Positions 47,788-57,798 of a DNA stretch of 64,000 nucleotides are shown piece by piece. The translations under genes were made by a program, and so were the position numbers. The DNA comes from Streptomyces sp. NBC_01241 (GTDB lineage: Bacteria > Actinomycetota > Actinomycetes > Streptomycetales > Streptomycetaceae), in assembly GCF_041435435.1 (NCBI RefSeq), contig NZ_CP108494.1, positions 2,824,501 through 2,888,500 on the forward strand. The letters are read 5' to 3'. Below the pieces are notes generated by a model. The model ran no database searches and was not told where the DNA came from. It worked only from the letters and a program-made list of their open reading frames with translations. The stretch's first letter is position 1. The number at the start of each line of letters is the position of its first letter.

Positions 47788-49161
47788 CTACTCGTCGTCC
47801 ATCCGCTTCATCGCGTCTCGTACATGTTCGTTGAACTGCTGAACGACGGGGTTCGTCGCGTGGACAGAGACTTCGCGCTGGAAGTCGCCCACGTACCGCT
47901 GGAACCGGGCGGACTGGAGAGCGTCTCCCGCTTCGACAGCGAGACCTGCGGTCGTCACGGCCTCTTCGAGGTCGCCGTTGAGTAGCTGACTCTGGGCGAG
48001 CACCATGCGGCAGAAGCCGAGCGTACGAGCGTACTTGGGGTCGGTAAGGGCGACGGCGCGTTCGGCGAATCGGACTGCTTCGGGGCCCTGCCCGAGGTCG
48101 CGGAAGCAGTGGCAGAATTCGCCGATCAGCTCGGCTTCGTCCATGTAGGAGAGCCATTCGGGGTCGTCGGCGCAGTCGGCTCGCTCGAAGAACCTTTCCG
48201 CCTCGTTCATCGCGCGGGCGGCGCCCTTATGGTCCTGTGCGGTGGACAGGGCACGCGCCTCGTGGGCGGAGAACAGCGCCATGGCACGGGGTGTGGAGCC
48301 GGCCTTGCCGCCCTCGACCGACGCGCGGGCCAGCATGAGGGCGCGGGGCGCCTGGCCCAGATAGTTGGCCTGGTGGCTCATGTTGCTCAGGATGCGCGCA
48401 CCCATCATGCGGTCACCCACCACCTGTGTCAGCCGCAGCGTCGACATCATGTAGCGGTCGGAGAGTGCATGGTTTCCGCTGTCGTACGCGCTCCAGGCGA
48501 GAAGTTGTGACATCTCCGAGGCGGCCTTGAACAGCGCTTCGCCCACTCTGGCGCTGTAGCTCGCTCCGAGGAGCGGAAGCACGTCTTCGCGGAAGTAGTG
48601 CCGGAACGCCTTGTGCGCGTGGCCTCCGCCGAACTGGAAGTCGAGCTGCATGAAGAACCCGGCGGCGGTCCGGATTGCAGCGACATCGCGCATGCTCACG
48701 CGGCGGGTGGCGGGGGCGTCTACGGGCACACCATCGGGGCGGGAAACTAGCCAGGAAAGGGCAGCGGAGTGCACGTCGTCATCGGGAAGCGGGGGTTCAT
48801 CCGACGGGCCGTCCTCTGGACGCTGGTGGGTGAGACCGTCGAGGGTTTTCAGCGTCTCGGTCAACGATCCGGCGTACCGCATGCGGACCGCGGGAACAGG
48901 TGACGACGGGACACCGGGAAAACCAAGGTCATTCGGTGTGATCCTCCGCCGTAACTTGTCGCTCAGTGCCTCGGCGACGAACGCGGCGGTCTGCCGCTGG
49001 ATACCGCTCCCGTCCAGCCACCGCTGAACCGCGACGTGCGTGGTCCCCAGGTGTGCGCCGTGTCGCTGCGCGACCTCGCGAACCCGTTTGGCCAACCCCT
49101 TGTTCGATGCTCCGGCCTCCGCCATGACGGCGGCCAACTGATGGTTCGGCTCTTTGTTCAC
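47788..49161 (-). CDS. HTH and TPR-type regulator
   Basis: Predicted transcriptional regulator of 457 residues: an N-terminal HTH (about 10-70; NKGLAKRVREVAQRHGAHLGTTHVAVQRWLDG) and a long helical TPR-like region (about 150-450). The plan resembles the Streptomyces NsdA/XRE-TPR group, often peptide- or development-responsive. It converges with the kinase gene with a gap of only 6 bases. Confidence 0.8.
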   Translation of the reverse strand: MNKEPNHQLAAVMAEAGASNKGLAKRVREVAQRHGAHLGTTHVAVQRWLDGSGIQRQTAAFVAEALSDKLRRRITPNDLGFPGVPSSPVPAVRMRYAGSLTETLKTLDGLTHQRPEDGPSDEPPLPDDDVHSAALSWLVSRPDGVPVDAPATRRVSMRDVAAIRTAAGFFMQLDFQFGGGHAHKAFRHYFREDVLPLLGASYSARVGEALFKAASEMSQLLAWSAYDSGNHALSDRYMMSTLRLTQVVGDRMMGARILSNMSHQANYLGQAPRALMLARASVEGGKAGSTPRAMALFSAHEARALSTAQDHKGAARAMNEAERFFERADCADDPEWLSYMDEAELIGEFCHCFRDLGQGPEAVRFAERAVALTDPKYARTLGFCRMVLAQSQLLNGDLEEAVTTAGLAVEAGDALQSARFQRYVGDFQREVSVHATNPVVQQFNEHVRDAMKRMDDE

Positions 49162-49395
49162 GTTCTGCTGGCACCCCCGGCGTCACGTCAATTACCCATT
49201 CTGTCACAGCAGTTCTAGCGGAGGGGGTTCATCATGAACCCCCTGACGCCCGCTTCCGAACCCCCAGTGTGCATGTGAACCCCCTTGTGAACGCTCCCTC
49301 ATGACCGAAGACGGTCGTTGACTGTCGAGACAAGACACCCCGGCGGTGCGTGGCGGCACCCCGGGGCATGGCCAACCTGATGGAAGCAGGTCGAC

Positions 49396-49683
49396 ATGCG
49401 AAACCATATCGGCAGGATTTTCGAGTGGCTGCTGAACCTCTTACTGCCCGCGCCGGGCCACCACCGCGCGGCGGGAAACAACCCCGCCCGGGGATGTATG
49501 GACACGCCGACGATGAGCCTCCCGCGTATCCCGGACCCCTACGTCTGGCCCTCGATCCGCGGTGAAGACGTCCGCCTTGTCCGCCCGTACATCGTCGCGC
49601 ACGAGCGCCGCACCCGGTCCCGTCTCGTCTCGTCTGCGGCTGCTTCACGGGCCTCGGCTGCACCGCCCACCGGACGGTGGTGA
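49396..49683 (+). CDS. small hypothetical protein
   Basis: Product of 95 residues; a hydrophobic N-terminal segment (IFEWLLNLLLPAPG) precedes a Pro-rich and basic region ending LVRPYIVAHERRTRSR. I do not recognise a domain, though such proteins are frequent beside HTH genes in Streptomyces islands. It is 1 base before the next start and co-directional with two more small genes. Confidence 0.6.
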   Translation: MRNHIGRIFEWLLNLLLPAPGHHRAAGNNPARGCMDTPTMSLPRIPDPYVWPSIRGEDVRLVRPYIVAHERRTRSRLVSSAAASRASAAPPTGRW

Positions 49684-49684
49684 C

Positions 49685-50029
49685 ATGGTGAGCAGGAACC
49701 CCCGCCTTCTCCCCTGGCTCGGCCCGGCCGGCCAGCGCTCCTACCTCGTCACCGACCACGGCGGTCGAAGTCATCTTTCCCGGCTCGCTGACGAGATAGA
49801 GGCGATCCAGCTCCAGGCCGGCGACATCCTCCTCGGCCACGCCGCCGACATCCTCAAGGACGAGAACGTCAAGCCCTGGGAACTCCGCTACCTCAGCGCC
49901 CGACTCTACGAAGCGTTGCGTGACGCGCTCCGGGTCGCCGAGAGCAGGGGCAACCGGCTCCGCGAACCCGATGACGACGATGTCGAGCCGGACGACGACC
50001 CGGCACCCACCGACGGAACAGCCACATGA
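49685..50029 (+). CDS. small hypothetical protein with acidic tail
   Basis: Product of 114 residues. A helical body (HLSRLADEIEAIQLQAGDILLGHAADILKD) is followed by an acidic Asp/Glu/Pro-rich tail from about residue 97. No recognised family. Its stop overlaps the next start (ATGA). Confidence 0.6.
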   Translation: MVSRNPRLLPWLGPAGQRSYLVTDHGGRSHLSRLADEIEAIQLQAGDILLGHAADILKDENVKPWELRYLSARLYEALRDALRVAESRGNRLREPDDDDVEPDDDPAPTDGTAT

Positions 50030-50298
50030 GCCGGAGCACGGGCGGGACACGGGAGTGGGAAATCGCACCGGCAGCGAGCAAAGCCGTGATCCGCGAACAA
50101 GACGGCCGGTTGACCCTGCCACTCCAGATCAACCGCCACGACGCCCCGGTCGCCACCGCCCGGCTGCTTCTGACAGTCGCTGAGGCGGAACAACTCCACG
50201 CCTCGCTCTGCCACGCGCTCGACAAGGAACCCGTACCCGACGGCGCACCGGCATGCCGCAAACCGATCCAGTACCCCGGCGGCCGACACCGATTCTGA
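50026..50298 (+). CDS. small hypothetical protein
   Basis: Product of 90 residues; beta-strand region VIREQDGRLTLPLQINRHDA then helix VAEAEQLHASLCHALDKEP. No recognised family. Translationally coupled to the preceding gene and followed by a terminator-like hairpin. Confidence 0.6.
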   Translation: MSRSTGGTREWEIAPAASKAVIREQDGRLTLPLQINRHDAPVATARLLLTVAEAEQLHASLCHALDKEPVPDGAPACRKPIQYPGGRHRF

Positions 50299-50353
50299 CC
50301 TCTGTCGGGCAAGCAACCGGCTGGGGCCACTCTCAACAAGCGCTGACATGACA

Positions 50354-50395
50354 CCGGACCACCCCTCAAACCCTGGCAGGCGCGGGGTGGTCCGG
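50354..50395 (+). terminator. terminator after the small-gene cluster
   Basis: A 12-bp perfect inverted repeat, CCGGACCACCCC and GGGGTGGTCCGG, with an 18-base loop, 55 bases after the stop at 50298. Confidence 0.65.
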
Positions 50396-50523
50396 CAGGG
50401 GACCGCTCATAAACGATCACGAACCCCGGTGCCGATGGTACCGGGGCTCTCGTCGTGTCCACATACGGCGCGGCCCAGCAAGGTCAGTGTTCAGCCAGCC
50501 TGCGGGGAAAGGGACTTAAGAGA

Positions 50524-50814
50524 ATGGACGGCATCGGGGACGACGCATTCGACTCCCACGACCTGGACCCTGACGCGGCCTTGTGGGTACGCGGCGTCGA
50601 CTACCTGGCCGGCTGGCAAGACGCAACCCAGGCAGCGACAGAACTCGGCAACGCGCTGACAGCGGCAGGCATAGACACGACGGGGAGCAAGCTACGCGCC
50701 ACGGCCAGTGCGGACGGCTCGGCGCTGGTCAAACTCGAACTCTCAGCAGCCGCCGCGCGGGAGATTGCTACGATCACCCGGAGAGCTGGCGTCCAGGAGC
50801 GCAGGGCCGGCTGA
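50524..50814 (+). CDS. small hypothetical protein
   Basis: Product of 96 residues (MDGIGDDAFDSHDLDPDAALW at the start) with an acidic N-terminus and an alpha/beta core (AATELGNALTAAGIDTTGSK; ALVKLELSAAAAREIATITRR). ATG 50524 has only a weak AGGGA upstream. No recognised family. Confidence 0.6.
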   Translation: MDGIGDDAFDSHDLDPDAALWVRGVDYLAGWQDATQAATELGNALTAAGIDTTGSKLRATASADGSALVKLELSAAAAREIATITRRAGVQERRAG

Positions 50815-50996
50815 GCGTGAGCAGATGCGAGCCCACTCGCTCTGGACGGGTGCTTAGAAGGCGCTTGGATGTTCGGGGCCACCAGGATGCGTGACCAGCA
50901 CGCTCACGTCGAATGTGCCGCTGATCCGGCCTACTTCGACACACATTCGACAGACCGCCGCAACGAGGCATGTGTGCCAGCCACTGTTGGCTTGCC

Positions 50997-51291
50997 TCAA
51001 TCCTCTTCGTCACACCGTTCCAGAACCAACCCGACGGACCTGTCCGCCAGACCGTTGCCGTCCTCCAGGTGTAGATGGCTCCCGTCGGGAACGCCGTCCT
51101 TCGCGAGAGTGAGCAGATGGCTGGCGAGCGTTCTGAGGCCTGCGGCATTCGCCTCGATGGCGACCTCACGACCGAAGGTTCCGTACCTCGATCCGTGCGT
51201 CCTCCTCCCAGGTGAAGACCTGTGCGACACCATCGGTCACGGTCGTGACTTGGGTGCTCTCGGCTGGCGCGCTGCTGGATTCGTAGGTCAT
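50997..51291 (-). pseudogene. Imm32-like immunity gene with a frameshift
   Basis: From ATG 51291 the frame reads MTYESSSAPAESTQVTT and reaches FTWEEDARIEVRNLRS at a stop. In the next frame YGTFGREVAIEANAAGLRTL, ASHLLTLAKDGVPDGSHLHL and a VGLVLERCDEED ending continue the pattern of small immunity-like proteins. The span is 295 bases, one more than a multiple of three, consistent with a one-base insertion near 51185. The downstream frame also has its own ATG at 51233. Family name from memory; moderate certainty. Confidence 0.5.
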
Positions 51292-51470
51292 GCAGACCAT
51301 CCTCCTGCCTCACGCACACGGCTCCGGAGGGCCCTGCACTGTTCAGGATTCCCGCAGGTGCCGGGTCCCCCGTGGCCTGTTGAGTGATTCCCCGTCCACA
51401 GTTGGTCCGCAGCACGCCAGACGGTTGAGGGCGACTGCTGCCCCAAGTTGCCTGGTGGCTGCAGCGCCCG

Positions 51471-51899
51471 TTAGGGCAGGTCCTCCAAACGGGCGAGTAG
51501 CCCGGCAGCTGCCGCTACAGCGGCTGCTGCGTCCGCCAGCCACCAGGTGAAGTGTTCGGTGGTACGCGCGTCGTCGTGTTGGGCGCCGCTGAACAGCGCG
51601 TAGGCTTCCTGGATCAAGACCGCCCAACGCTCCGCCTGGCTCCGGTCGTTGGCTGGCTTCTTTGACGCCTCCCGGCAGACGGTCCAGGTCTTGCAAGCAT
51701 CGCGCACCGCATCCAGCGCGGAACGGGCCTTGCCGACGGCCGCTTCGAACTCGCCGACCCCGACCAGCTCGCCACTGGCCGCAGCCCCCTCGCCGGCAAA
51801 CCGCCTCGAAGGACGCCGATGAGCCTCAGAAACGTCCCGGTGAAGTCCGACCGCCGTACCTGAGCGCGGAGTCACGTTCGACGCGAGCAGGCAGGTCAC
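51471..51899 (-). CDS. hypothetical helical protein
   Basis: Open frame of 142 codons from GTG 51899. The second half looks coding (VGKARSALDAVRDACKTWTV; RWAVLIQEAYALFSGAQHDD; Ala-rich helix at the end). The N-terminal 40 residues are less convincing and the true start may be later. No recognised family. Confidence 0.42.
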   Translation of the reverse strand: MTCLLASNVTPRSGTAVGLHRDVSEAHRRPSRRFAGEGAAASGELVGVGEFEAAVGKARSALDAVRDACKTWTVCREASKKPANDRSQAERWAVLIQEAYALFSGAQHDDARTTEHFTWWLADAAAAVAAAAGLLARLEDLP

Positions 51900-52005
51900 T
51901 CGGATCAGCAGAACGGGGATCTTCGAGAGGACGCGATGATTCCTGTATACCCAACACGATCTTTACGTGAGGATGAGATCACGACTCGATCCTCAAGGAC
52001 GCTGC

Positions 52006-54102
52006 ATGACATCAAAATTGACGTCCCGTCATCACGGGCGACTTGAACTGACCTGGACGGACAAGGACAAGACTCTCCTGTCTACGGGTGACGGCAGGTA
52101 TGACTACTCATTCGTCGACTCGTCGGACTACCGCGTCTCCGAGGTCCGGTTGCTCCACAAGGTCAGTCAGTTCGCGGCCGCCACACCCCAGGAGCGGCCG
52201 GCGGAGCTGCCGGAGCCGACCGAAGACAATCTCCTCGTCACCGGCGACGCCATGCACGCCCTCGACGCCCTGGCCAAGATCCCGGCCTACGCCGCCCGGT
52301 ATCTCGGCAAGGTGAAGCTGGTCTACATCGATCCGCCGTTCAACACCGGTCAGGCGTTCTCGCAGTACGAGGACAGCATTGCGCACTCGATCTGGCTCAC
52401 CCTTCTCAGAGATCGCATTCGCCAGATCAGGCCGCTGCTGACCGAGGACGGCTCCGTGTGGGTGCATCTGGACCACACGGAGTCTCACCGGTGCCGCGTG
52501 GTCTTGGACGAGGAGCTCGGTGAGCATAACTTCGTCGCCGAAGTCGCCTGGCAGAAGGCTGACTCGCCTCGGAACGACACCAAGGGGCTGTCGACGTCGC
52601 AGGACACCATCCTCGTCTATCGCAAGAGCGAGGCCTGGATCCCGAACCGCATGCCAAGGCTTGCGGTCTCGAACACGTCCCGCTACAAGTCGCGGGACGG
52701 CGACCCGGTTCCTTGGCGCGACGGTGATGCGACGGCAGGCGGCGCCGCTACGCACCAGCCCATGGTCTATGCGATCGAGCACCCGGTCACCGGGAAGAGG
52801 ATGTATCCGCCGCCGGGCCGCTGCTGGGGCAAAGCGCAGTCGTGGATGCTCGAACAAATGTCCGAGTATGCCCCGTACGAGCTTCGCGACATCCACGACG
52901 AGGTCGAGCGGGCCCGGATATGCGGCACCACGCCAGACAAGGTGAAGCCCGGGGTGCCCGCGATCGCGCTGTCCGTTCCGCTCGAAGAAGCCGCCGCGAA
53001 AGCCCGGGCGCGCTTCGACGCCGGTCACTGGCCAGACCTCGTCATGCTCGGCCTTCGGGAGCAGATCCAGCGCAAGAAGCACCTCGAGGACAACGGCCGG
53101 GTACCGGAAACCTTGTGGCTGGGCAGCGAGGTCGGCGGCAATCTGCGCGGGAAGAACGAGATCAGGAATCTCTTCCCGGACGAGCACCCGTTCGCCACCC
53201 CCAAGCCGGAGCAGCTGATCGCCCGCATTGTTCATATCGGGTCGCTCCCAGGCGACATCGTTCTGGACTGCTTCGGTGGATCCGGCACGACAGCGGCGGT
53301 CGCCCACAAGATGGGACGCCGATGGGTGACCTGTGAACTGCTCTCCTCCAACGTGAGTCGATTCCTGCTTCCTCGCCTGACGAAGGTAGTCAACGGAGAG
53401 GACCCAGGAGGCGTCACCAGCATCACCGAGCGAATAGCCGCGGTCGCCGGTGACGACGAAGACGACATGGAGCTACCCGAGGGGGTCTCTCCGGAGAACG
53501 CGCAGGAGTTCAACCGGGTGCTCAGCAAAGTGGCCAAGGCGAACTTGGCCGACCTCGACGAGAAGACCATCAAGGCATTGAAGGCCGCTACCAAGACCAA
53601 GAACGTCACGACCCTGAACTGGCACGGGGGCGGCGGCTTCACGCACCTGCGCGTCGGGGAGTCCATGCTCGAGGAGGTCGCCGGCATCGTCGTGCTCGCC
53701 GACTGGGCAACTCAGGGGGCGCTCGCTGAGGCGATGTGCGCTCAACTGTCCGTGCCGTACGAACCCGACGACATCTTCGCTGGCCGCCAGGGCCGCACCC
53801 GCTATCTCGTGATCGACGGGATGGTCGGGAAAGGGACCATCGCGTCCGTCCTCGACCGGCTGCCCGAGGGCGAGGTCGTCGAGATCTGGGCGACCCAGAT
53901 CGACAGCGACGCAACCGAGACACTGAGGGTTGACCGACCCGGCTCCAAGCTCGAACTGATCCCGGACAAGGTCCTGGACAACTACCGCCGTACGTCCGCC
54001 TCGAAGGCCCCGTTCGGGGCCGGCCGAACCGTACCGCCACCCCGTATCACCACGGAGACGAGCGACTCCGCCGCCGCAGGGGCCGAGAGGGAGAGTGTCT
54101 GA
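52006..54102 (+). CDS. type III restriction-modification methyltransferase subunit (Mod)
   Basis: DNA adenine methyltransferase of 698 residues. The catalytic motif IV is DPPF (residues 109-112, IDPPFNTGQAF) and the SAM motif FGGSGTTAAVAHKMGRRWVTCEL starts at residue 423, so the order is that of the beta class used by type III Mod proteins, with the target-recognition region between. A C-terminal extension of about 230 residues follows. ATG 52006 has AAGGA upstream; GTG 51967 is an alternative. Its stop overlaps res (TGATG). Confidence 0.9.
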   Translation: MTSKLTSRHHGRLELTWTDKDKTLLSTGDGRYDYSFVDSSDYRVSEVRLLHKVSQFAAATPQERPAELPEPTEDNLLVTGDAMHALDALAKIPAYAARYLGKVKLVYIDPPFNTGQAFSQYEDSIAHSIWLTLLRDRIRQIRPLLTEDGSVWVHLDHTESHRCRVVLDEELGEHNFVAEVAWQKADSPRNDTKGLSTSQDTILVYRKSEAWIPNRMPRLAVSNTSRYKSRDGDPVPWRDGDATAGGAATHQPMVYAIEHPVTGKRMYPPPGRCWGKAQSWMLEQMSEYAPYELRDIHDEVERARICGTTPDKVKPGVPAIALSVPLEEAAAKARARFDAGHWPDLVMLGLREQIQRKKHLEDNGRVPETLWLGSEVGGNLRGKNEIRNLFPDEHPFATPKPEQLIARIVHIGSLPGDIVLDCFGGSGTTAAVAHKMGRRWVTCELLSSNVSRFLLPRLTKVVNGEDPGGVTSITERIAAVAGDDEDDMELPEGVSPENAQEFNRVLSKVAKANLADLDEKTIKALKAATKTKNVTTLNWHGGGGFTHLRVGESMLEEVAGIVVLADWATQGALAEAMCAQLSVPYEPDDIFAGRQGRTRYLVIDGMVGKGTIASVLDRLPEGEVVEIWATQIDSDATETLRVDRPGSKLELIPDKVLDNYRRTSASKAPFGAGRTVPPPRITTETSDSAAAGAERESV

Positions 54103-56654
54103 TGGTGGAGCTGCGATTCCAGGCCGATTTCCTCGACGAGGTAGCACACCGTCTCGACCTGCGTGAACCCAACCGCAAGGCCATCGAGTCGGTGATCCTC
54201 CGCACCTCCGATCACTACGACGTCCAGGAGAGCTCCGACCCCTTCGAATGCATCGTCGACTCGGCGACCGGTGTCGGAAAGACCTATGTGATGGCCGGGC
54301 TCATGGAGTACCTGGCAGGCGCCGAGAGTCCGGCACGGAACTTCCTTCTGCTGGCACCCGGCCGCACCATCCGTGACAAGTCGGTACAGAACTTCACGCC
54401 CGGCAACCCCAAGTCACTGCGGCCCGTGATGCGCTCGGCCCCGTACGTCGTCACCGCCGACAATTTCAACGCGCCAGCCACCAGGGTCGCCATGGACGAC
54501 GCGAGTGTCACCAAGCTATACATCTTCACCGTTCAGGCTCTGACCACGTCCACGGGCGAGGGCCGCGCCACCCATGTCCACTCCGAGAACCTAGGCGCCT
54601 CGTTCTTCGAACGCCTCGCCCGTCTCGACGACCTGGTGATCCTCGCCGATGAGCACCACTGCTACCGCGGACCGGCGTTCTCCCGGACCATCACCGACCT
54701 CAAGCCGGAACTCGTGGTCGGCCTGACCGCCACACCGGTCAGGGCCGACGAGGACCTGGTCGCATTTAGGTACCCGCTCGCTGCAGCCATCGCGGACGAA
54801 CTGGTCAAGACCCCGGTGATGGTCGCGCGCCGTGACGACCGCACCGACACGGAGACCAAGCTCCTCGATGGCGTCAACCTTCTGCGGTACAAGGGCGCAG
54901 CGGCCGACGCGTACTGCACCGAGCATGAACTGCCGCGCGTCAACCCGGTCATGCTGGTCATCGCCGGGTCTATCGAAGAAGCGAGGGAGTACCAGGACGT
55001 CCTTGACTCCAGCTCCTTCGATGCTGGCGCCTGGGTCGGTACGACCTTGCTCGTGCACTCGAAGCTGAAAGGCGACGAAAAGGAGAGAGCCCTCGCTGAC
55101 CTGCAGGCGGTGGAGGAACCCGACTCGCCCGTGCGGATCATCATCAGCATAGGGATGCTCAAGGAGGGTTGGGATGTCAAGAACGTCTACGTCATCGCAT
55201 CCATGCGCGCCTCCGTCTCCGCGGTGCTCACCGAGCAAACCCTTGGCCGCGGCATGCGGCTCCCCTTCGGACGCTATACACAGGTGGAGTTCCTCGACAC
55301 CCTTGAGGTCCTGGCCCACGAGAAGTACGGCGACCTGCTGAAGAAGCGCAGCGTCCTCAACGAGGCGTTCATCGACTACGGCACCTACGCGCATCTACGG
55401 CGAGCGGCCGACGGCAGCTTGGAGGTTCGCCAGACGGCCATCCCCGCGCCGGGCCTGGTCATCCCGGCTACACGGCCTTCCGCAACGGCCCAGACCGGAG
55501 ATCCTGCGGCAAGTGAAGAGTTCTTGTTGTCGCCAGAGCCGGGCGACCTCAAGACAGCTCCGGCATCGACAGCCGCAGCTCCCATCGTCGGGATCGTGGA
55601 CCAGGAGAGCCGGGCACGCCAGGCGAGGAAGGACGCGCAGTCCGGCACGATCATCGAGTATCCGGCGTTGCCGGACCGGGAGCCGATCGTGATCCCGCGA
55701 CTCGTGTCCGTACCCCACCCGACAACGGTCAGCCTGAACGATATTGATCCGGAGGACTACGGACCGTTCCAGCGCCTCGGACGGGCATTGGTCACCGAGC
55801 ACTCCGAGGAGCTGCGCCGCACCAAGCTGTCTGCGAGCCACAACTGGCAAAAGGCCCAGGTCCGCGCGGAGACTGCCCGAGACTCGATAAGGGCCGCTCT
55901 GCCTCTGGACATCCCGCTTCAGGAGACCCGCAAGGCACTCATCCGCCGCGTCATGTCGGCCAAGGACGTGCCGAACCGTAAGAACGAACTCGGGGCCGCA
56001 GAGAGGATCGTCGACTGCGTCATTGAGGCCATGGGCGACGAGGCTCAAGAGTGCCTGTCGGCCTTCCTCGAGGTATGCGGGCAGCGACTTGCCCGGCAGA
56101 TCAGCAAGACACTGCGGGACTTCAACCCCACCCAGATCATGTACACCGACGATGTCGAATGGCTGGCAATCGACAAGACCCGTAAAGCGCAGCGGAAACA
56201 GGAAGCCGGACACGCAGACGGGACGTTCGACAAGAACCTGGCATTCAACGGATGGCAGAAGAACCTGTACAGCCACGCCTGGTTCGACAGCTCTCCCGAG
56301 TTCCAGACGGCCGGTCTGATCGATAGCAGCAGCTCCGTCGTGGTCTGGGCACGCCTTCACATCAACGACGTGCCGATCCAGTGGACCACGGACGGCCGGA
56401 ACTACAACCCGGACTTCGTCGTCATCGAGGAGATCGAAGGGAAACGCTTCGGCTGGCTCGTAGAGACGAAGAGCGACAAAGACATGTCCGCTGCGGAAGT
56501 CCAGGCCAAACGGCGCGCAGCGAAGAAGTGGGCCAATACAGCCAACTCCTCCCCGCAAGTCCGAGGCGTCACGTGGAAGTACCTTCTCGCCGGTGAGCAG
56601 GACGTCGAGGACGCGGCTGGGCTGTGGGGGCGGCTGAAGGAGTTCTGCGGATAA
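54102..56654 (+). CDS. type III restriction endonuclease subunit (Res)
   Basis: ATP-dependent translocase-nuclease of 850 residues. SF2 helicase motifs: SATGVGKT (54-61), DEHH (183-186), VGLTATPVR, and EQTLGRGMRLP from 378. Near the C-terminus a PD-(D/E)xK nuclease site is visible as NPD771FVVIEE and E788-T-K790. All motifs are intact, so with Mod it should form an active enzyme that cuts between head-to-head sites. Confidence 0.9.
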   Translation: MVELRFQADFLDEVAHRLDLREPNRKAIESVILRTSDHYDVQESSDPFECIVDSATGVGKTYVMAGLMEYLAGAESPARNFLLLAPGRTIRDKSVQNFTPGNPKSLRPVMRSAPYVVTADNFNAPATRVAMDDASVTKLYIFTVQALTTSTGEGRATHVHSENLGASFFERLARLDDLVILADEHHCYRGPAFSRTITDLKPELVVGLTATPVRADEDLVAFRYPLAAAIADELVKTPVMVARRDDRTDTETKLLDGVNLLRYKGAAADAYCTEHELPRVNPVMLVIAGSIEEAREYQDVLDSSSFDAGAWVGTTLLVHSKLKGDEKERALADLQAVEEPDSPVRIIISIGMLKEGWDVKNVYVIASMRASVSAVLTEQTLGRGMRLPFGRYTQVEFLDTLEVLAHEKYGDLLKKRSVLNEAFIDYGTYAHLRRAADGSLEVRQTAIPAPGLVIPATRPSATAQTGDPAASEEFLLSPEPGDLKTAPASTAAAPIVGIVDQESRARQARKDAQSGTIIEYPALPDREPIVIPRLVSVPHPTTVSLNDIDPEDYGPFQRLGRALVTEHSEELRRTKLSASHNWQKAQVRAETARDSIRAALPLDIPLQETRKALIRRVMSAKDVPNRKNELGAAERIVDCVIEAMGDEAQECLSAFLEVCGQRLARQISKTLRDFNPTQIMYTDDVEWLAIDKTRKAQRKQEAGHADGTFDKNLAFNGWQKNLYSHAWFDSSPEFQTAGLIDSSSSVVVWARLHINDVPIQWTTDGRNYNPDFVVIEEIEGKRFGWLVETKSDKDMSAAEVQAKRRAAKKWANTANSSPQVRGVTWKYLLAGEQDVEDAAGLWGRLKEFCG

Positions 56655-57185
56655 CTAATCGTTTCAGAACGAGCTGATCCGCAGGACTTGTGCTGAGCGA
56701 TCTTGGTCGACAGGATGTCTGGGTGGCTACTGACCTCGATCTTTCGTGACGGCTCATCAGGTGAATTGGTGGGCCGTTTCGGGTTTTTCGGTGTGTGAGG
56801 GAAGGCCGGCGGCCCGGCTGTCGCGTCGGGTGGGCGCCGGGCTCCACGGCTCCTGTCGAGGGTGGTGCTGCTCGTAGGGCAAGGCGATGCTGCGTGGGGC
56901 GCCTCGCGTGGTCGATTGCGCTGACGCTTCCCCACGGGGCCTAAAGGTGGACACGCGGTCGGCGGAGTCCTAATGACCGAGTCAAGCCCGTCGCGCTCAG
57001 AACGGGCACGCAGCGGACACGGTGACCCCCTCGACGCGAACTATCGGCACGACGGCCGCTGAGGGCTGTCGGCCCGGCCACACGGGCTGTGGGGATCAGC
57101 CACGGTTATTGGTGGTCGGTGTGGTTGCTGTACTTCTCTGCTGTACTGCTGGCCCTGGGACAGACCGATACGGGGCGGTGGAACG
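56655..57185. other. non-coding gap after the restriction gene
   Basis: This 531-base stretch has no convincing gene on either strand; the longest frames are Pro/Ser/Arg-rich shadows. No transposase remnant or clear inverted repeat was recognised. The promoter of the flavoprotein gene should be at its right end. Confidence 0.5.
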
Positions 57186-57746
57186 ATGAGCAGTCGCGGA
57201 GTGCTGGCGGTCGTGGGTGCGGCAGCTGATGGAGTCGAGACGCTGCGCACCGGACTGGTGGAGCCAGCCATGGCCCTTGGCTGGCAGGTAGCCGTGACCC
57301 TGACGCCCAATGCCGGCCGATGGCTGAGGGCGAACGGCGAGGTGGACCGACTGGAGACACTGACCGGCCTGCCGGTGCGGGATACACCCCGCCTTCCGAC
57401 TGAGCCTCGCCCACACCCTGTCGCCGACTGCTACGTCGTCGCCCCGGCAAGTGCGAACTACGTCGCCAAGCTAGCGACGGGCATCGCCGACAGCCAAGCC
57501 CTGACACAGGTGGGCGAAGCGCTTGGCACGATCGGCGTTCCGGTGGTGGTGTTCCCTCGGATCAACGCTGCGCATGCGCGGCACCCGGCGTGGGAGCGGC
57601 ACATCGAGACGCTGGGGAAAGCAGGCGTGGAGCTGATCTACGGGGCTGACATCTGGCCACTCGACGAACCGCGCCGGGGCCCAGCAGATCAAGAGCTTCC
57701 CTGGACCGCGATCTTGACGTCCGTACACCGGGTAATGGGGAATTGA
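57186..57746 (+). CDS. HFCD-family flavoprotein
   Basis: FMN-binding protein of 186 residues of the homo-oligomeric flavin-containing Cys decarboxylase fold (VLAVVGAAADGVETLRTGLV; ADCYVVAPASANYVAKLATGIADS). The PASANT-like segment PASANY and TGIADS match the flavin and substrate loop. Physiological substrate unknown; such genes are common in Streptomyces mobile regions. Confidence 0.8.
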   Translation: MSSRGVLAVVGAAADGVETLRTGLVEPAMALGWQVAVTLTPNAGRWLRANGEVDRLETLTGLPVRDTPRLPTEPRPHPVADCYVVAPASANYVAKLATGIADSQALTQVGEALGTIGVPVVVFPRINAAHARHPAWERHIETLGKAGVELIYGADIWPLDEPRRGPADQELPWTAILTSVHRVMGN

Positions 57747-57798
57747 ACCTGCCCCACGAAGGCTGTCGAACGCTGACCACTGCTGTGATAATTCGACC

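Noticed and set aside
52006..56654. BREX or DISARM system
   Set aside because: Only Mod and Res are present with PD-(D/E)xK in Res; no PglZ, BrxC, DrmA or DrmB-like genes are seen.
56655..57185. Possible insertion-sequence remnant
   Set aside because: No transposase frame, terminal inverted repeats or target duplication could be recognised.
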